A stretch of 64,000 nucleotides of DNA, from assembly GCF_000226095.1 (NCBI RefSeq), contig NC_016472.1, positions 2,790,001 through 2,854,000 of the forward strand. The letters are read 5' to 3'. This document shows positions 24,144 through 35,266 of this stretch, piece by piece. This DNA comes from Thermothelomyces thermophilus ATCC 42464 (Eukaryota; Ascomycota; Sordariomycetes; Sordariales; Chaetomiaceae). Positions within the stretch are counted from its first letter, which is position 1. Each line of letters begins with the position of its first letter. The translations under genes were made by a program, and so were the position numbers. Below the pieces are notes generated by a model that had not been told where the DNA came from, ran no database searches, and saw nothing but the letters and a program-made list of their open reading frames with translations.

Positions 24144-24428
24144 TCACAGCTTCTTATCTTTGTTAGACATGCTCGGCTTGAAGGCGCCGTCTAGCTCGTC
24201 AACGGCCCTGTTGAGCTCCTCGTTTTCTCTCCTCTCCTTTTCTACGAGAGCCCTGTCGTTGGGGTCGTCTAGCCACTCCCAGTCGGCCTCCACACACCTG
24301 TCTGGATTGTTCAACGGCTGCTTGCCCCCGTGGGCGTGGGATGACTCCTTGGCTCGGTCGTGCTTGGCGTGGCCGGAGGGGTGCGGGTCTCCTTCGTTCT
24401 TTGGGTCTCCTTCGTTCTTTGGCGCCAT
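24144..24428 (-). CDS. Small charged hypothetical protein
   Basis: An open frame starting at the first true ATG (24428) encodes 94 residues: MAPKNEGDPKNEGDP..., then a His/Lys/Ser-rich stretch, then an acidic segment (WEWLDDPNDR) and a Glu/Arg-rich helix-like segment ending NKDKKL. The frame is open for a further 28 codons upstream without an ATG, so a 5' exon is possible. KNEGDP is duplicated by an 18-base tandem repeat. No family is recognised. It lies convergent with the permease. Confidence 0.45.
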   Translation of the reverse strand: MAPKNEGDPKNEGDPHPSGHAKHDRAKESSHAHGGKQPLNNPDRCVEADWEWLDDPNDRALVEKERRENEELNRAVDELDGAFKPSMSNKDKKL

Positions 24429-26914
24429 GTTGCCTCGTCGTGCTCCAGAGTCGCCGGCTGCTCGGCCTTGCTTCACTTGAAGGACTGACGGCTCTGTATT
24501 ATACGACGTCAATTCCCGCTGCTTGGCAGATGGGAGGTGATTTTCTGGGATAGACTTTGGTGGGTGTCTTTTGACTTTTATATGTGGCCTCTCGGTACCC
24601 TGTCAGATAACCAATTAGATGTCTAAACATCAGTAATTAACACATAGTCTCTAATTGAGTGTTTCGTGTGCCTTATATTCTCAAGAGCACTGAAAGGACA
24701 CCAAGAAAGAAGAGAGTGCTGATCCCATAGTTCCTCATCACAGTCGTTCGCTGTACTTTCCTTTAAGCCCCCTGATGGATTACGAGGAACAAACAACGAT
24801 TAGAGGTCATTAACAGCTGCTCCTTGTTTGAGGTTATCAAGTGCTTTGGCACTAGAAGAGACGAGCTTGGTGTCAGGAGCGTATAAGCTTCTGGCTCACT
24901 AGCCACGAGCTAATAATGATTAGCCACACAGCAGGCACGCTCGCTAAACGCATTGGCCACTTCCTTCGTATAGCACATATAATTATATATAGCGCTCTTT
25001 TATTCTCTTTCTTAGGTAGTCTACAAGGCACTTTCTGGAACCTTCGATGCCACCCCTACACAGCCTCCTTCTGTTGTTCGAGTCTTCCAACTGCGTTTGA
25101 CACTTGGCCATGACCTCCTCTTTCCAGACTTAGACCTGTTATCAGAGAAACCCTGACTGCTGAAATTGAGGACTCAGTTCAAGACGTAATTAGACAAATC
25201 TTTGAACTTACGATTTCGCCTTTGTGGTGTCTAATTACGTTTCACATCAGCCCTCCACAAGCACCGCGGAAACCGCTGGAACACCGGAACACCGGCGCAC
25301 CTCAAATCGCATCGGCCGTCGCCATCTGAACATGCCGTCAGCAACAAAGCAGTTACTCGCACGCGCGGGTCTTCGCCGTCTGCAGTTGTGCACAGACCGG
25401 GCCCGGTTGCCTTTAAATACTAATTACTCTTTCTAGCCCTCCTCCTCTTCTTCCTCTCCTTCACAGGGAGCAAGCAATGCAAGACCCTCTGGGATTGTCA
25501 AATGGCAGGTCCAGATGGAGAACCAGCCTCTTTCAAGCCCTGCCACTTGTAAAGACAGATATGGTCTCCCACAGTGTCAGGGAATGCGGAGCTGGAAGAG
25601 TAAAACCATGAAGCTTGCCAGTGAACCACTTGGAGCTGGCAACCCTTGCTGTGGGCTCCAAGATAAATCGCGGGCTGACATTTTCCACCCTCTGATCCAC
25701 CTTTGTGTTGATCTTGTTATCTAACGCTGGCCTCTTTATGACTGCCTGGACAGTGGTGGTGATGCGTTTATTGTGGGGGGGGGGGGGTTGTAGTTCGATT
25801 ATGATCGTTCTCTGACCTTGGTTTTAAGTTCTCCCCTGTCAGTGTTTTCCACGTGTCCAAACCGGTTCATCATAAGACAGATAAGCTTTCAAGTTGGATG
25901 CTTCGCAATCAATAAGACAGGGAAATGTGAGGTTCCATACTTAGGGAGATTGCACACTTGTGGCAATGCATCCCCAATCTTAAGAGACAGGAGCCAGCAG
26001 GATCCCTGGAATGAAGTCAAATATTATACCAAATAGCATGAGCTGCCACGACATTAAACGGTTCACGTACAACTGTTTGAAAACTTCACAAAATGAAAGG
26101 GGGGGCTGCAGGTCCAAGGGCCAAAGAGCGGCTTGAGTCTGGTCCCTATCCTGAATTAAGTGCGCGTCCGAGAGGACTAGCAACGGCTGGCGCGTTGTAG
26201 GTTGCCTCTTGCTTCGTTGCGTTCAAGACAGGAAACTCGCGACAAAGTTGTCGGACTGTGAGCAAAGTATTGGTGCCATTTAAACGTAGAACTGGACTCT
26301 GAAATGCATGGGTCTTCTACATCCGAAGATGGCATTCAGATCCATCTGCATGTTATTAATGTTGGCAAACTCGGGAGGTGACTAGACGCACAGAAACAGC
26401 TAATATTGCAGGCGGCACTGTGCATCGGGCATCGAATATCAGGCATGACTGCTCCATGGCCCCGCCTGAACCGGAAGCAACTGAATGCTTTAAACTTCGA
26501 GCTCTTGACCAGTTTGACTGCATAGGAACTCGCAATGTACACTTGTCTCAGGTATTTAAGCAGGTGCGCCTCGCGAAAAGGACCTTCCAGGTTGTCGAGC
26601 GGACGATAAAGTGCCCATCGCTGCTCCTTCAAACTGAAAGAACGTCCTGGCACCTTCCAACTCTCTAACCTTTCTGCCTCCAATCCGCCTAGCGGACTCC
26701 TAATCCAACCCACTTAACTTAGCGTTTTGACCGTCTTTCCGGCCCCTGTTTCATCACAGACATCATTCATCCCCATGCCTGGGCAGACACCCGCCCGCCG
26801 CCGCGCCATCATAGCACACGCCAGCCCACAGCTCGTGGCCGAGGAATCAGAACGCTACCACCTTTCCGTCGACACCTCTCCTACACATCGACTCTCCGTC
26901 GTCATCATTTGATC
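24429..26914. other. 2.5-kb region without a gene
   Basis: No open frame with coding character was found. The stretch is AT-rich at 24600-25250. A 13-base G run lies at 25775-25787. The final 200 bases are pyrimidine-rich and probably form the promoter and 5' UTR of the GNAT gene. Confidence 0.45.
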
Positions 26915-28088
26915 ATGTCGGCGGCGTCTAGGGCTTCAGCACCGACGGCAGAAGGCAAGCAACAGCGGTGGTTCCCAGGCCTGTGCATCCGGCCCGCGAA
27001 GTCCTCCGACCTCCCGCGCATGGCCCGCATGGCTAGCGAGATCTTCCAGCATGAGCGGGACATTGATCACTTTAACAGGCACCGCCGCGCCCGAACGGGA
27101 TCGGAACCGGGCGCCGAGGTGGACGACGCCGTAGTCGCAGCCGAGTCCGAGTGGCGGCTCGCCGAGATGCGGGAGAGCCATCGGAACCCGGGACGCCACT
27201 TCATCATTGCCACGTACACCAAGCAGCCCGACAGATGCCTGAGAAGACGCCACGTCGCCCGCTCGAAGGAGGTGCTCTTGGGCTGGGCCGAGTGGCAGGA
27301 CCCTGGCGGCCGCGCGGCTGATGCGCCGGTCTTGGTGGACAGCGGCAGTTCCGGCTCGGACCTGACAAGCGACAAAAGCGACGACGACAACTACCGGGCC
27401 GATGCCGATGCTGGAGTTGAGGAGGGCGGGTCGGCATTCGACAAGTTGACACCGCTGCTCAAGGACATGACGCTTAGGCGGCGCAACCAGGCGCTGCTCG
27501 TTCTGTCCATTGGTCTTTCCGTCAATTTCTTTGACGCCGTCAACTCGCTGAAAGCCGCCGCCACAAAGCACCCGGAGGAGTGGAGGAGCTGGTACGACCA
27601 GTATCTCCCAAACTGCCTCGGCCGAAACGGCGACGTCCATGGACGCCACCTCGGTATGCGCCCTGCAGACACTCCTCCACCCGTGTTTCCCCCGTCGTCT
27701 CTACTACTCGGGTACTAACTCAGCATTCCCAATTCACACAGTCCTCCGTTCTCTTGTTGTAGACACGATCCACTGGGACCACGGCGTTGGCCGTCGACTT
27801 TTACAGTGGGGCATGGCGCGGGCCACTTCCCGGGGCTGGAACATACAGACGCTTGCTTCCAGTGCCAGTGCCTCAACGATGGACTCGTTCCGTGAGGTCG
27901 GCTTTGTGGAGCTCGGGAGGCTGGATATCCTGCGGGACACGCAGATCGCGCTGGGTTGGAGTCGCTCCCGTTGCCAAGCCTCCAACAAGAGGGTGCCGCA
28001 GGCTGAGGCGTCTGATGCCCGTGACAGCATCGGCGAAGGATTCCTCGACAAAACGCCTCGCTACGTCAACCAGGAGAGGAGCGAGTAG
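26915..28088 (+). CDS. GNAT-family N-acetyltransferase
   Basis: Exons 26915-27653 and 27742-28088 join in phase (donor GTATGC, acceptor CACACAG) and give 361 residues. The N-terminus has the beta1/alpha1 pattern (LCIRPAKSSDLPRMARMASE, about residues 25-44). HFIIATYTK and VLLGWAEWQDP (about 90-130) fit beta2-beta3. DTIHWDHGVGRRLLQWGMARA (about 255-275) carries the acetyl-CoA-binding GxGxx-type loop and helix of motif A, and DSFREVGFVELGRLDI fits the final strands. An acidic, Ser-rich insert lies at about 140-185. This is the layout of the many fungal GNAT proteins of unknown substrate; the acceptor cannot be predicted. Confidence 0.85.
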
Positions 28089-29853
28089 GAGGGAGCTCTT
28101 GAGGATCCTGCTTAGTGTGATTACACACATCTGCTGAGAGGGTCACACCTTCTTGGCCTCGGCCAAGAATGGTGTAGAGGTGAGGGATGTGCGGTCTTGG
28201 AGCCACGGCGTTGGGGAAATTCAGAACACCCTCCTGCTTTAGGAAGCGTTGCCTGTTTTTGGTATTATTAGTTCTATTCATCAAATTGAACTAGGTGGCC
28301 ATGGCCTCTTTTCTCGGAGCTGGTTGTCGCCGCCGCCGGTCTCTTACCGCACTCGTAGCGGTTTCTTTCTCCGAGGTTGGTACCATTGAACCTGAAACAC
28401 CTTCCAAGTCATCACGTAGTAGGTCATTATCCAGAAGGCTGTTGCTCAGCAGAGGGTGGCTTGGCTGCCGGGCAGTAAACTGCTTCACAACCTCATGTGT
28501 TGCCTCCACATTCACATTCGATCCAATTTTTGCGCCCTATTTACGGGGTACGTTCGAAGCACACCTCAGGTACACTAATTAATAATAGTCGCCAGCCTGT
28601 GAAAGCTTGGCCGTCGCATTTGGTGTACCAAACAGGTATATATTCCCGTTCTCCAAATCCGTCGTGTGGAGTTATCGCATGGAATGGAATATCACAGGGA
28701 CTTCTCTCGATACCCTGATTGACGGGAGCTGATCTTTCAAAATGCTATAATATCGCATTATGCCAAACACTGAAACACTCCATTTCCAGATATAATTAGA
28801 AGCTCACTCCACGCAACCCCGAGCGACGAACCTAAACACCACTCCGACGTTGTTCGCCACATGGCGGCTTCGCACTACTGACGCCGGGGGAAGAAGAGAG
28901 TGAGGGGAATAGGCAAAAAGGGAGGGGAGGGAGCGGTTGATTTTTTTTCTTTCTTTTCAGCTCCAGTCTCTGTCGGGACCGAACGCCACAACGCTTACTC
29001 AGGCGCCCCGGCGGCCCAGCGATTGGCAAAAAGCAATACCATGGCGGCTCTCGCTTCCAATCAACCGAACGAACGGGCGCTAACGTTAGATGAGATGTGG
29101 GAAAAAAAATTGTGGGGGGGGGGGGGGTTGGGGGGGGGTTGGCTTGGCACCCTTGCTATTCGAGTTGAGAGTTACGGAGTGCCCAAAACTGCCAAGCCTA
29201 TGTTTGCGCCACACGTACGCGCTAGAGACAAATATTACCAAGTTCAGATGCGAATCTGGTAATGAGGTGGGGATAGGTGACGGCAGGTGTGGCCTGATGG
29301 GTGCAGTCGTATCTGCACACCAGTGGGGTTCGATATGGTGCTCTGCTCCAACAACTGCCCAGGTTCTCGTGCCATCCATCCCAAGGAGATGGTCGAACTG
29401 CAGTTTCGAAGATCTGAGGATTCCGTTTGCGTTTGAAGGTGCCAAACTCTCTGATCGCCCGAACTTAGGGCGAATTGGCCTGAAAACACAATCGCTGCAG
29501 GTACGAGGGACGAGGCAATGATCGAGGCCTCAATTCCAATACGGAATTTTCGCACGCTAGAATTGTATGGGGGAGAGCATGTAAATGGTTCTCACAGCTT
29601 GCCTCCAGTTAAATTATGCCGAAGTCCGGCTTCAACTATCAGTTATCATTATTACGCTTTCATCCCTCATCAAATCGTCAAAACAGCAACGCCTCGCCAG
29701 CCAGCCTCCCAAAGAAAACAAAGAAAATAGAAAAGAGGAAACGAAACAAAACAAGGAAACACACATGGTCCGCCTCCCCAGACAACTATTCTGCCGTTCC
29801 TAACACCGACGCCTGAACGTTCCGGTGCTCATCCCGCCTCCTTTGCACCCTCA
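28089..29853. other. Intergenic; possible C-terminal gene fragment
   Basis: A minus-strand frame at about 28291-28515 encodes a 74-residue piece (VKQFTARQPSHPLLSNS, then a Ser/Glu segment and an Arg/Lys-rich end). It reads like the C-terminus of a real protein, but no upstream exon was found, so it may be a relic. Two G runs (14 and 8 bases) lie at 29114-29127 and 29131-29138. The 3' UTR of the bZIP-like gene presumably ends near 29700-29850. Confidence 0.35.
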
Positions 29854-30987
29854 TTAATTACTTGCTCCGGCGGCCTTCCCTCCCTTAATCTGTTGCTGCT
29901 GCTGCTGCTGCTGCTGTTGTTGTTGTTGTTGTTGTTGTTTCTCCTCCTCCTCCTCAAGCTCCCGCTGCCGCATTGCCGCCGCCTCCCGCATCAGACCCAG
30001 GTTGACCTGCAGGCGCTGCGTCTCCCGCTCGAGCGCCCCGCGCTCGTGGCCCAGCAGCATCATGCGCCGCTGCTCCATCTCGGCCGCCTCGGCCTTGCAG
30101 CGGCCCCAGGCCTCGCGCCGGATCTGCTCCGATGCCACGCGCGGGTCGACGTTGGCCGGCAGCACGCCGCCCAGCGTCGTCGTCGTCGTCGTCGTCGTCG
30201 TCGACGCGCTGCCCGCCGACATGGAAGTCGAGACGGAGGCGGTGGAGCCGGTGGAGGGAGTGTCGGATTTGTGCCGCTTCAGCATGTGTTTAGGGCGCGA
30301 ATACAAGGTCGGCTCGGCTGCTGTTGACGATGCTCCCGCTACTGCTGCAGCTGGGCGTTTGGTCGTCTTCTTGGTCTCCTTGGGTTTGGGGGCGGGGTTC
30401 GTCAGAGGCTGGCTGATCATCGGCGCAGCGGGCGAGTTCGTGTTGCTGTTCTTGGCAGCCTGGTTCGCGGGACTTGCTTGCTCGCCATCCGCGGGGCCAC
30501 CCCCCAGTGGACTCTGAGTCCAAAGGTACGGCGGCGCTTCGGAGAGTGGTGATGGTAGCGGCTGGCCGGCCGGGCTCCAGGAGTCGTGGGTGATGGTGTC
30601 GGCCGGAAACTCGGGTATTGGCCAGACTTGTCCGTAGGTATTGAAGTTCATGGAGACGTCGATCGGGGGACATGAAGCGTCGAAGATCGCCTGACCGTCA
30701 TAAACCGAGGCCAATGGCATCCCATTGATCTCGCCCTGCCACATGCCGTTAGGGACGGAGAGAGGTTGGTCGACGACCGCCACATGATCCCAGCCGTTCT
30801 GGCAGCCATGTCGATTCAGAGAAAGCTTGTTTCAGACAGTGAGTTAGCATCAATATAGTTCGGACGAGCTGCTGTCTGTGCGACCTAGAATGTAGAACAT
30901 CCGATGATTTTCGAATGTGGATCTTCCTCAGGTCCCAGGGGATGTGGCAGCGACTCAAGTTTTGAAATCACGTACCTGTGCGTCCAT
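29854..30987 (-). CDS. bZIP-like protein with polyQ tail and no canonical basic region
   Basis: The short first exon (30987-30976, MDAQ) joins exon 2 (30798-29854) through a GTACGT...CAG intron to give 318 residues. The first half is Pro/Ser-rich with short aromatic motifs, like an activation region. SRPKHMLKRHKSD (about residues 175-190) is basic. An amphipathic helical stretch (about 225-285, SEQIRREAWGRCKAEAAEM then EQRRMMLLGHERGALERET) has leucine spacing like a bZIP dimer helix. However, the canonical N-x-x-A-A-x-x-C/S-R signature is absent. The end is a Glu run followed by about 17 Gln. A transcriptional role is inferred. A GTC/GAC trinucleotide run at 30176-30203 encodes a Thr tract. 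Confidence 0.75.
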
Positions 30988-33648
30988 GGCTGGCCTTTCT
31001 TGATCTTGGGAAGGAGGAGTTTGTACTACACCAGTAGCCATGTCAACCATTGGGGAGTAAGAATATAAAAGCACCCGTTCAAAGATGCAATCGAGTGTTG
31101 GTTGGTGTTCTGGTCGATTACGAGTTAAAGGCCAAGATGATAAGGGGAAGCGGTCCCTGAAAGGTGGAGATCACTGAGGTGTTATGACGTAACAGCCCAA
31201 ACACTGCCACCGAGATGGGGTTAGATGTCAGGGAACTGTTTGGGGAATGGCACCAAAGCGCGGAAGCCTCCGGGAGGCGACCTCTTTATGTTCGATCTTT
31301 GCCATATCGAGAACCGAAATCCCATGGGCAATCCTGGCTGTAAAACATGCTGAAATAGAAGCAGTGCCTGGCAGAGCGATATACTGGCAAGGGACCATCA
31401 AGCATGCCCTGCGGAGCAGGCGTAGGCTGCTCTCTAAGTGGCGGTTGTGCGCGTCAATTGTTTCCAATGTTTTACGAGGTGTGATTGGGCGTTGGGTGTT
31501 GCCAAGGGCTAAGCTCGTCCCGAAATGGCGCCTTGCTGCGCTGATGTGCTGATGTACAGCTTCCCCTCGCGATTGCCGGCAGGTTCTCCAACCCTCTGGA
31601 TCGGGGCAGACTATCGGCGGGCACAATGGCCAGCTTGCCAGCGTTCAACTCCAAGTTGACCCGCTTTTATCACGCCCAAGCTGGACATACACAGGCTTGG
31701 CTTCTCGTGTTCCTACGATCTGCACAGTAGGTTTGACTGCTGATCTTCGCTTTCCTGTGCGCCCTCCCCCCTCCTCACGGGTACCTTATCCTTGCCCGTA
31801 GCCCCGCGTTATGTCAAACTTGAGTTTGACCAATGCTGGCATAAAAGTACCTACTATGTAATAAGGTAGGTACATCAGTAGGCGTTCATCTAGTAAATTT
31901 TGGCTTTTTGAAACTCAATTGCTCCTCTCCACGCCTCCACCTCTGCTTAGCAATTGACAACCCTGTGCCTAGAGGTAGCATCGACGATCAATCAAATCTA
32001 AAGTATTCGAGATTGACCTTTCTGCTCTAATTATATTAATTATCTGTACAACGCTGTAGTCATTGACTCTCCTTTCAAGTTGCCTTCTCGTTCATGTATG
32101 TACAATGGGCGGTCATGCTTCGTGCCAACAGATGGTTCTATCAGAACAATGTTTGACTTTCCGGTCGCCCCGTCGAACTGTTTTGATTTCGCACGGGAAG
32201 TGTTCTTACCAAGGCTAAGTCGACTCGAGGAGCATCGTAACGGCCAGTGATCGTTGTTTGCTTTTGGAGGAGTTGTGATGGAGCGAGACCGGCTACGAAC
32301 ACGTTCGCAAAGGCAACACGACAGACGACCCTCCGTGGCGCCATTCGGGAGATGCACATGACATAAGCATATCAATACTCACCCGAACTCATCGGCCGAT
32401 GCCTCGCAGGTAGTTGCGAGACATATTTGTGTGGGCATATTATCCCAACCCGTACCTCTGTCGCGTCATTTCGGTATGTGTTGATGCCTACTTAGGGAGC
32501 AAAGACGCCTCTCCTCATCTGCGGGTTACTTACTTACTTACTGTGCAGCATGGCCTTATGTTCTCCCGGGTCTTGCTTGCGCGAATGAAACAAAACGCCC
32601 GAAGAAAAAGCCGCTTCTTCGAGTTGTGTCTACCCGAACATAAGAGGTTATTGTCGCAGACCGCCAGCAAATGTCAACAACCCACCCACGGCGTTCCAGA
32701 ACCTTCGAAATATCATCTAGTTTAAATGACGGCCCGAGTCCCAGCCGAGATTCCCATATTGGCCGATACCAGCGTTCCCTTCTTTTTCCAAGGTTGTCTC
32801 GTCAACTGGCGCATCTGCCTACAACGAGATACAATTACCGTTTTCTTTTGCAAAAGGGCATGCATGGATGTATATTTATGCCTGCAAAACGAGAAGCAAT
32901 CATGGTGTAGGTTTTGTGCGGTATGGAGCTAATAATATTGAACGGATCTCTGGTCCGTCCTAAATCGTTGAAACGCTAGGCCCAGAAGGACCTGCTCGAC
33001 TTGGCGAACGGAGATTTCCAGGACGAAAGTCGGAACATCTCCATCCGCGGCCAACCTGAACACTTTTGTTCGTTTCCGGACCATCGACCCACGAAAACAG
33101 TGCGGTTGCTGGCACAGTCAGTACTCACAATGGCGATGGTCCAGCCCGTTCCCGCCCGATGCCCACTTGCAGCGCAACTCTCCTTCGTTCGGCGGCCCGG
33201 CGGTGTCTGGCCTATTAGTACGATTTTGGATACCGGCTTGGTCGCCGCCGCGGTTTTTCTTGGCCGATACGGGAATCTCGGTGGTCCCAACTCCACCTGG
33301 GCACGCTCTGGTGCCAACATGGAACTTCGGGATGCCGCTCCGGGCACAGTCAAGCGCTTTAAAATGCGACCTTACTCCACAAGAATCGAGGCGTAACCCG
33401 GAATTAGGGACGCCTGGACGGCGCAACCCCTGGACCGAAGGGCCTCGCTAACCGGGTTCCTGGAGCCGCATGCGCGGCTGCCCGCTTGCCCGCTCTTGAG
33501 GTGACACTTCTTTTCAACGAGCGATGGCCGGGCAGGAAAATGATGTATAAGAAGCGAGCCGATTCCGACGGACTCGACCTCTCTCTCGCCTCTTGCCCTG
33601 TGTCCGCGAGCTAATTACAGCAGTCCTTCTCGACTTGAAACGCCCCAA
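30988..33648. promoter_or_regulatory. Intergenic region with divergent promoters, including that of the endoglucanase
   Basis: These 2.7 kb lie between the divergent bZIP-like and endoglucanase genes. No convincing gene is seen; the frames at 31228-31626 and 33001-33396 lack motifs. A TTAC microsatellite is at about 32527-32541. A TATA-like element (TATAAG) at 33546-33551 lies about 100 bases before the endoglucanase start. Cellulase promoters in this group are usually under carbon-catabolite and XYR1/CLR control, but I could not assign such sites with confidence. Confidence 0.45.
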
Positions 33649-35266
33649 ATGAAGTCCTCCATCCTCGCCAGCGTCTTCGCCACGGGCGCCGTGGCTCAAA
33701 GTGGTCCGTGGCAGCAATGTGGTGGCATCGGATGGCAAGGATCGACCGACTGTGTGTCGGGCTACCACTGCGTCTACCAGAACGATTGGTACAGCCAGTG
33801 CGTGCCTGGCGCGGCGTCGACAACGCTGCAGACATCGACCACGTCCAGGCCCACCGCCACCAGCACCGCCCCTCCGTCGTCCACCACCTCGCCTAGCAAG
33901 GGCAAGCTGAAGTGGCTCGGCAGCAACGAGTCGGGCGCCGAGTTCGGGGAGGGCAATTACCCCGGCCTCTGGGGCAAGCACTTCATCTTCCCGTCGACTT
34001 CGGCGATTCAGGTACGGCCAATAATAATATATTATTATAGCAGGCAGGAGGGAGCAGGAGAAGAAGGGAGGGGCAGGTGGCCCACAATCGGAAGAAGACC
34101 GGGAGGCACTGACCGTTGATTCCTTTGTGTAATAGACGCTCATCAATGATGGATACAACATCTTCCGGATCGACTTCTCGATGGAGCGTCTGGTGCCCAA
34201 CCAGTTGACGTCGTCCTTCGACCAGGGTTACCTCCGCAACCTGACCGAGGTGGTCAACTTCGTGACGAACGCGGGCAAGTACGCCGTCCTGGACCCGCAC
34301 AACTACGGCCGGTACTACGGCAACATCATCACGGACACGAACGCGTTCCGGACCTTCTGGACCAACCTGGCCAAGCAGTTCGCCTCCAACTCGCTCGTCA
34401 TCTTCGACACCAACAACGAGTACAACACGATGGACCAGACCCTGGTGCTCAACCTCAACCAGGCCGCCATCGACGGCATCCGGGCCGCCGGCGCGACCTC
34501 GCAGTACATCTTCGTCGAGGGCAACGCGTGGAGCGGGGCCTGGAGCTGGAACACGACCAACACCAACATGGCCGCCCTGACGGACCCGCAGAACAAGATC
34601 GTGTACGAGATGCACCAGTACCTCGACTCGGACAGCTCGGGCACCCACGCCGAGTGCGTCAGCAGCACCATCGGCGCCCAGCGCGTCGTCGGAGCCACCC
34701 AGTGGCTCCGCGCCAACGGCAAGCTCGGCGTCCTCGGCGAGTTCGCCGGCGGCGCCAACGCCGTCTGCCAGCAGGCCGTCACCGGCCTCCTCGACCACCT
34801 CCAGGACAACAGCGACGTCTGGCTGGGTGCCCTCTGGTGGGCCGCCGGTCCCTGGTGGGGCGACTACATGTACTCGTTCGGTAAGTTTCTCCCTTGTTCT
34901 TGGTTTCCCCCCCAAATAAGGGAGTCAGGCAACATGCCCAAGATCGGCTCGGCTTCGCTTCAAGGCGTTCGTTGTACACACTGAAGAGTTCCAACTCCCA
35001 ACCTGTTCGTGTCCTCCGATCAGCTTCAACGGGGGTGAAGGGGGAAGGGATTTGGGAGTGAGGTGGAGGTCAAAAGGAGGGGTATTATCCCCAGACCTCC
35101 ACAAACGGCCCTGAGCCAACAGCCTCTGGGGTCAAAATGGGCGCCAACCATACGGTCATTCACTCAGGACACCTGCTAACGCGCCTCTTTTTTTTTGTTT
35201 CCAGAGCCTCCTTCGGGCACCGGCTATGTCAACTACAACTCGATCTTGAAGAAGTACTTGCCGTAA
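33649..35266 (+). CDS. eg2: Secreted endo-beta-1,4-glucanase, CBM1 plus GH5 (EG2)
   Basis: Exons 33649-34011, 34136-34880 and 35205-35266 give 389 residues. A signal peptide of about 16 residues ([16 protein letters not shown]) is followed by a CBM1 cellulose-binding module (about 17-54, [12 protein letters not shown] and the usual Cys pattern), a Ser/Thr-rich linker to about residue 93, and a GH5 catalytic domain. The likely acid/base is Glu216 in DTNNEY and the nucleophile Glu323 in LGEFAGG. GH5 enzymes of this type hydrolyse internal cellulose bonds outside the cell. Length and sequence match, from memory, M. thermophila EG2 almost residue for residue, ending in NSILKKYLP. The second intron (324 bases) is unusually long for this genome. 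Confidence 0.97.

Noticed and set aside
29086-29521. Overlapping frames around the G runs (119 and 143 codons)
   Set aside because: They owe their openness to homopolymer runs and show no domain.
33001-33396. 131-codon frame upstream of the endoglucanase
   Set aside because: It overlaps equally open minus-strand frames and lies in the expected promoter region.
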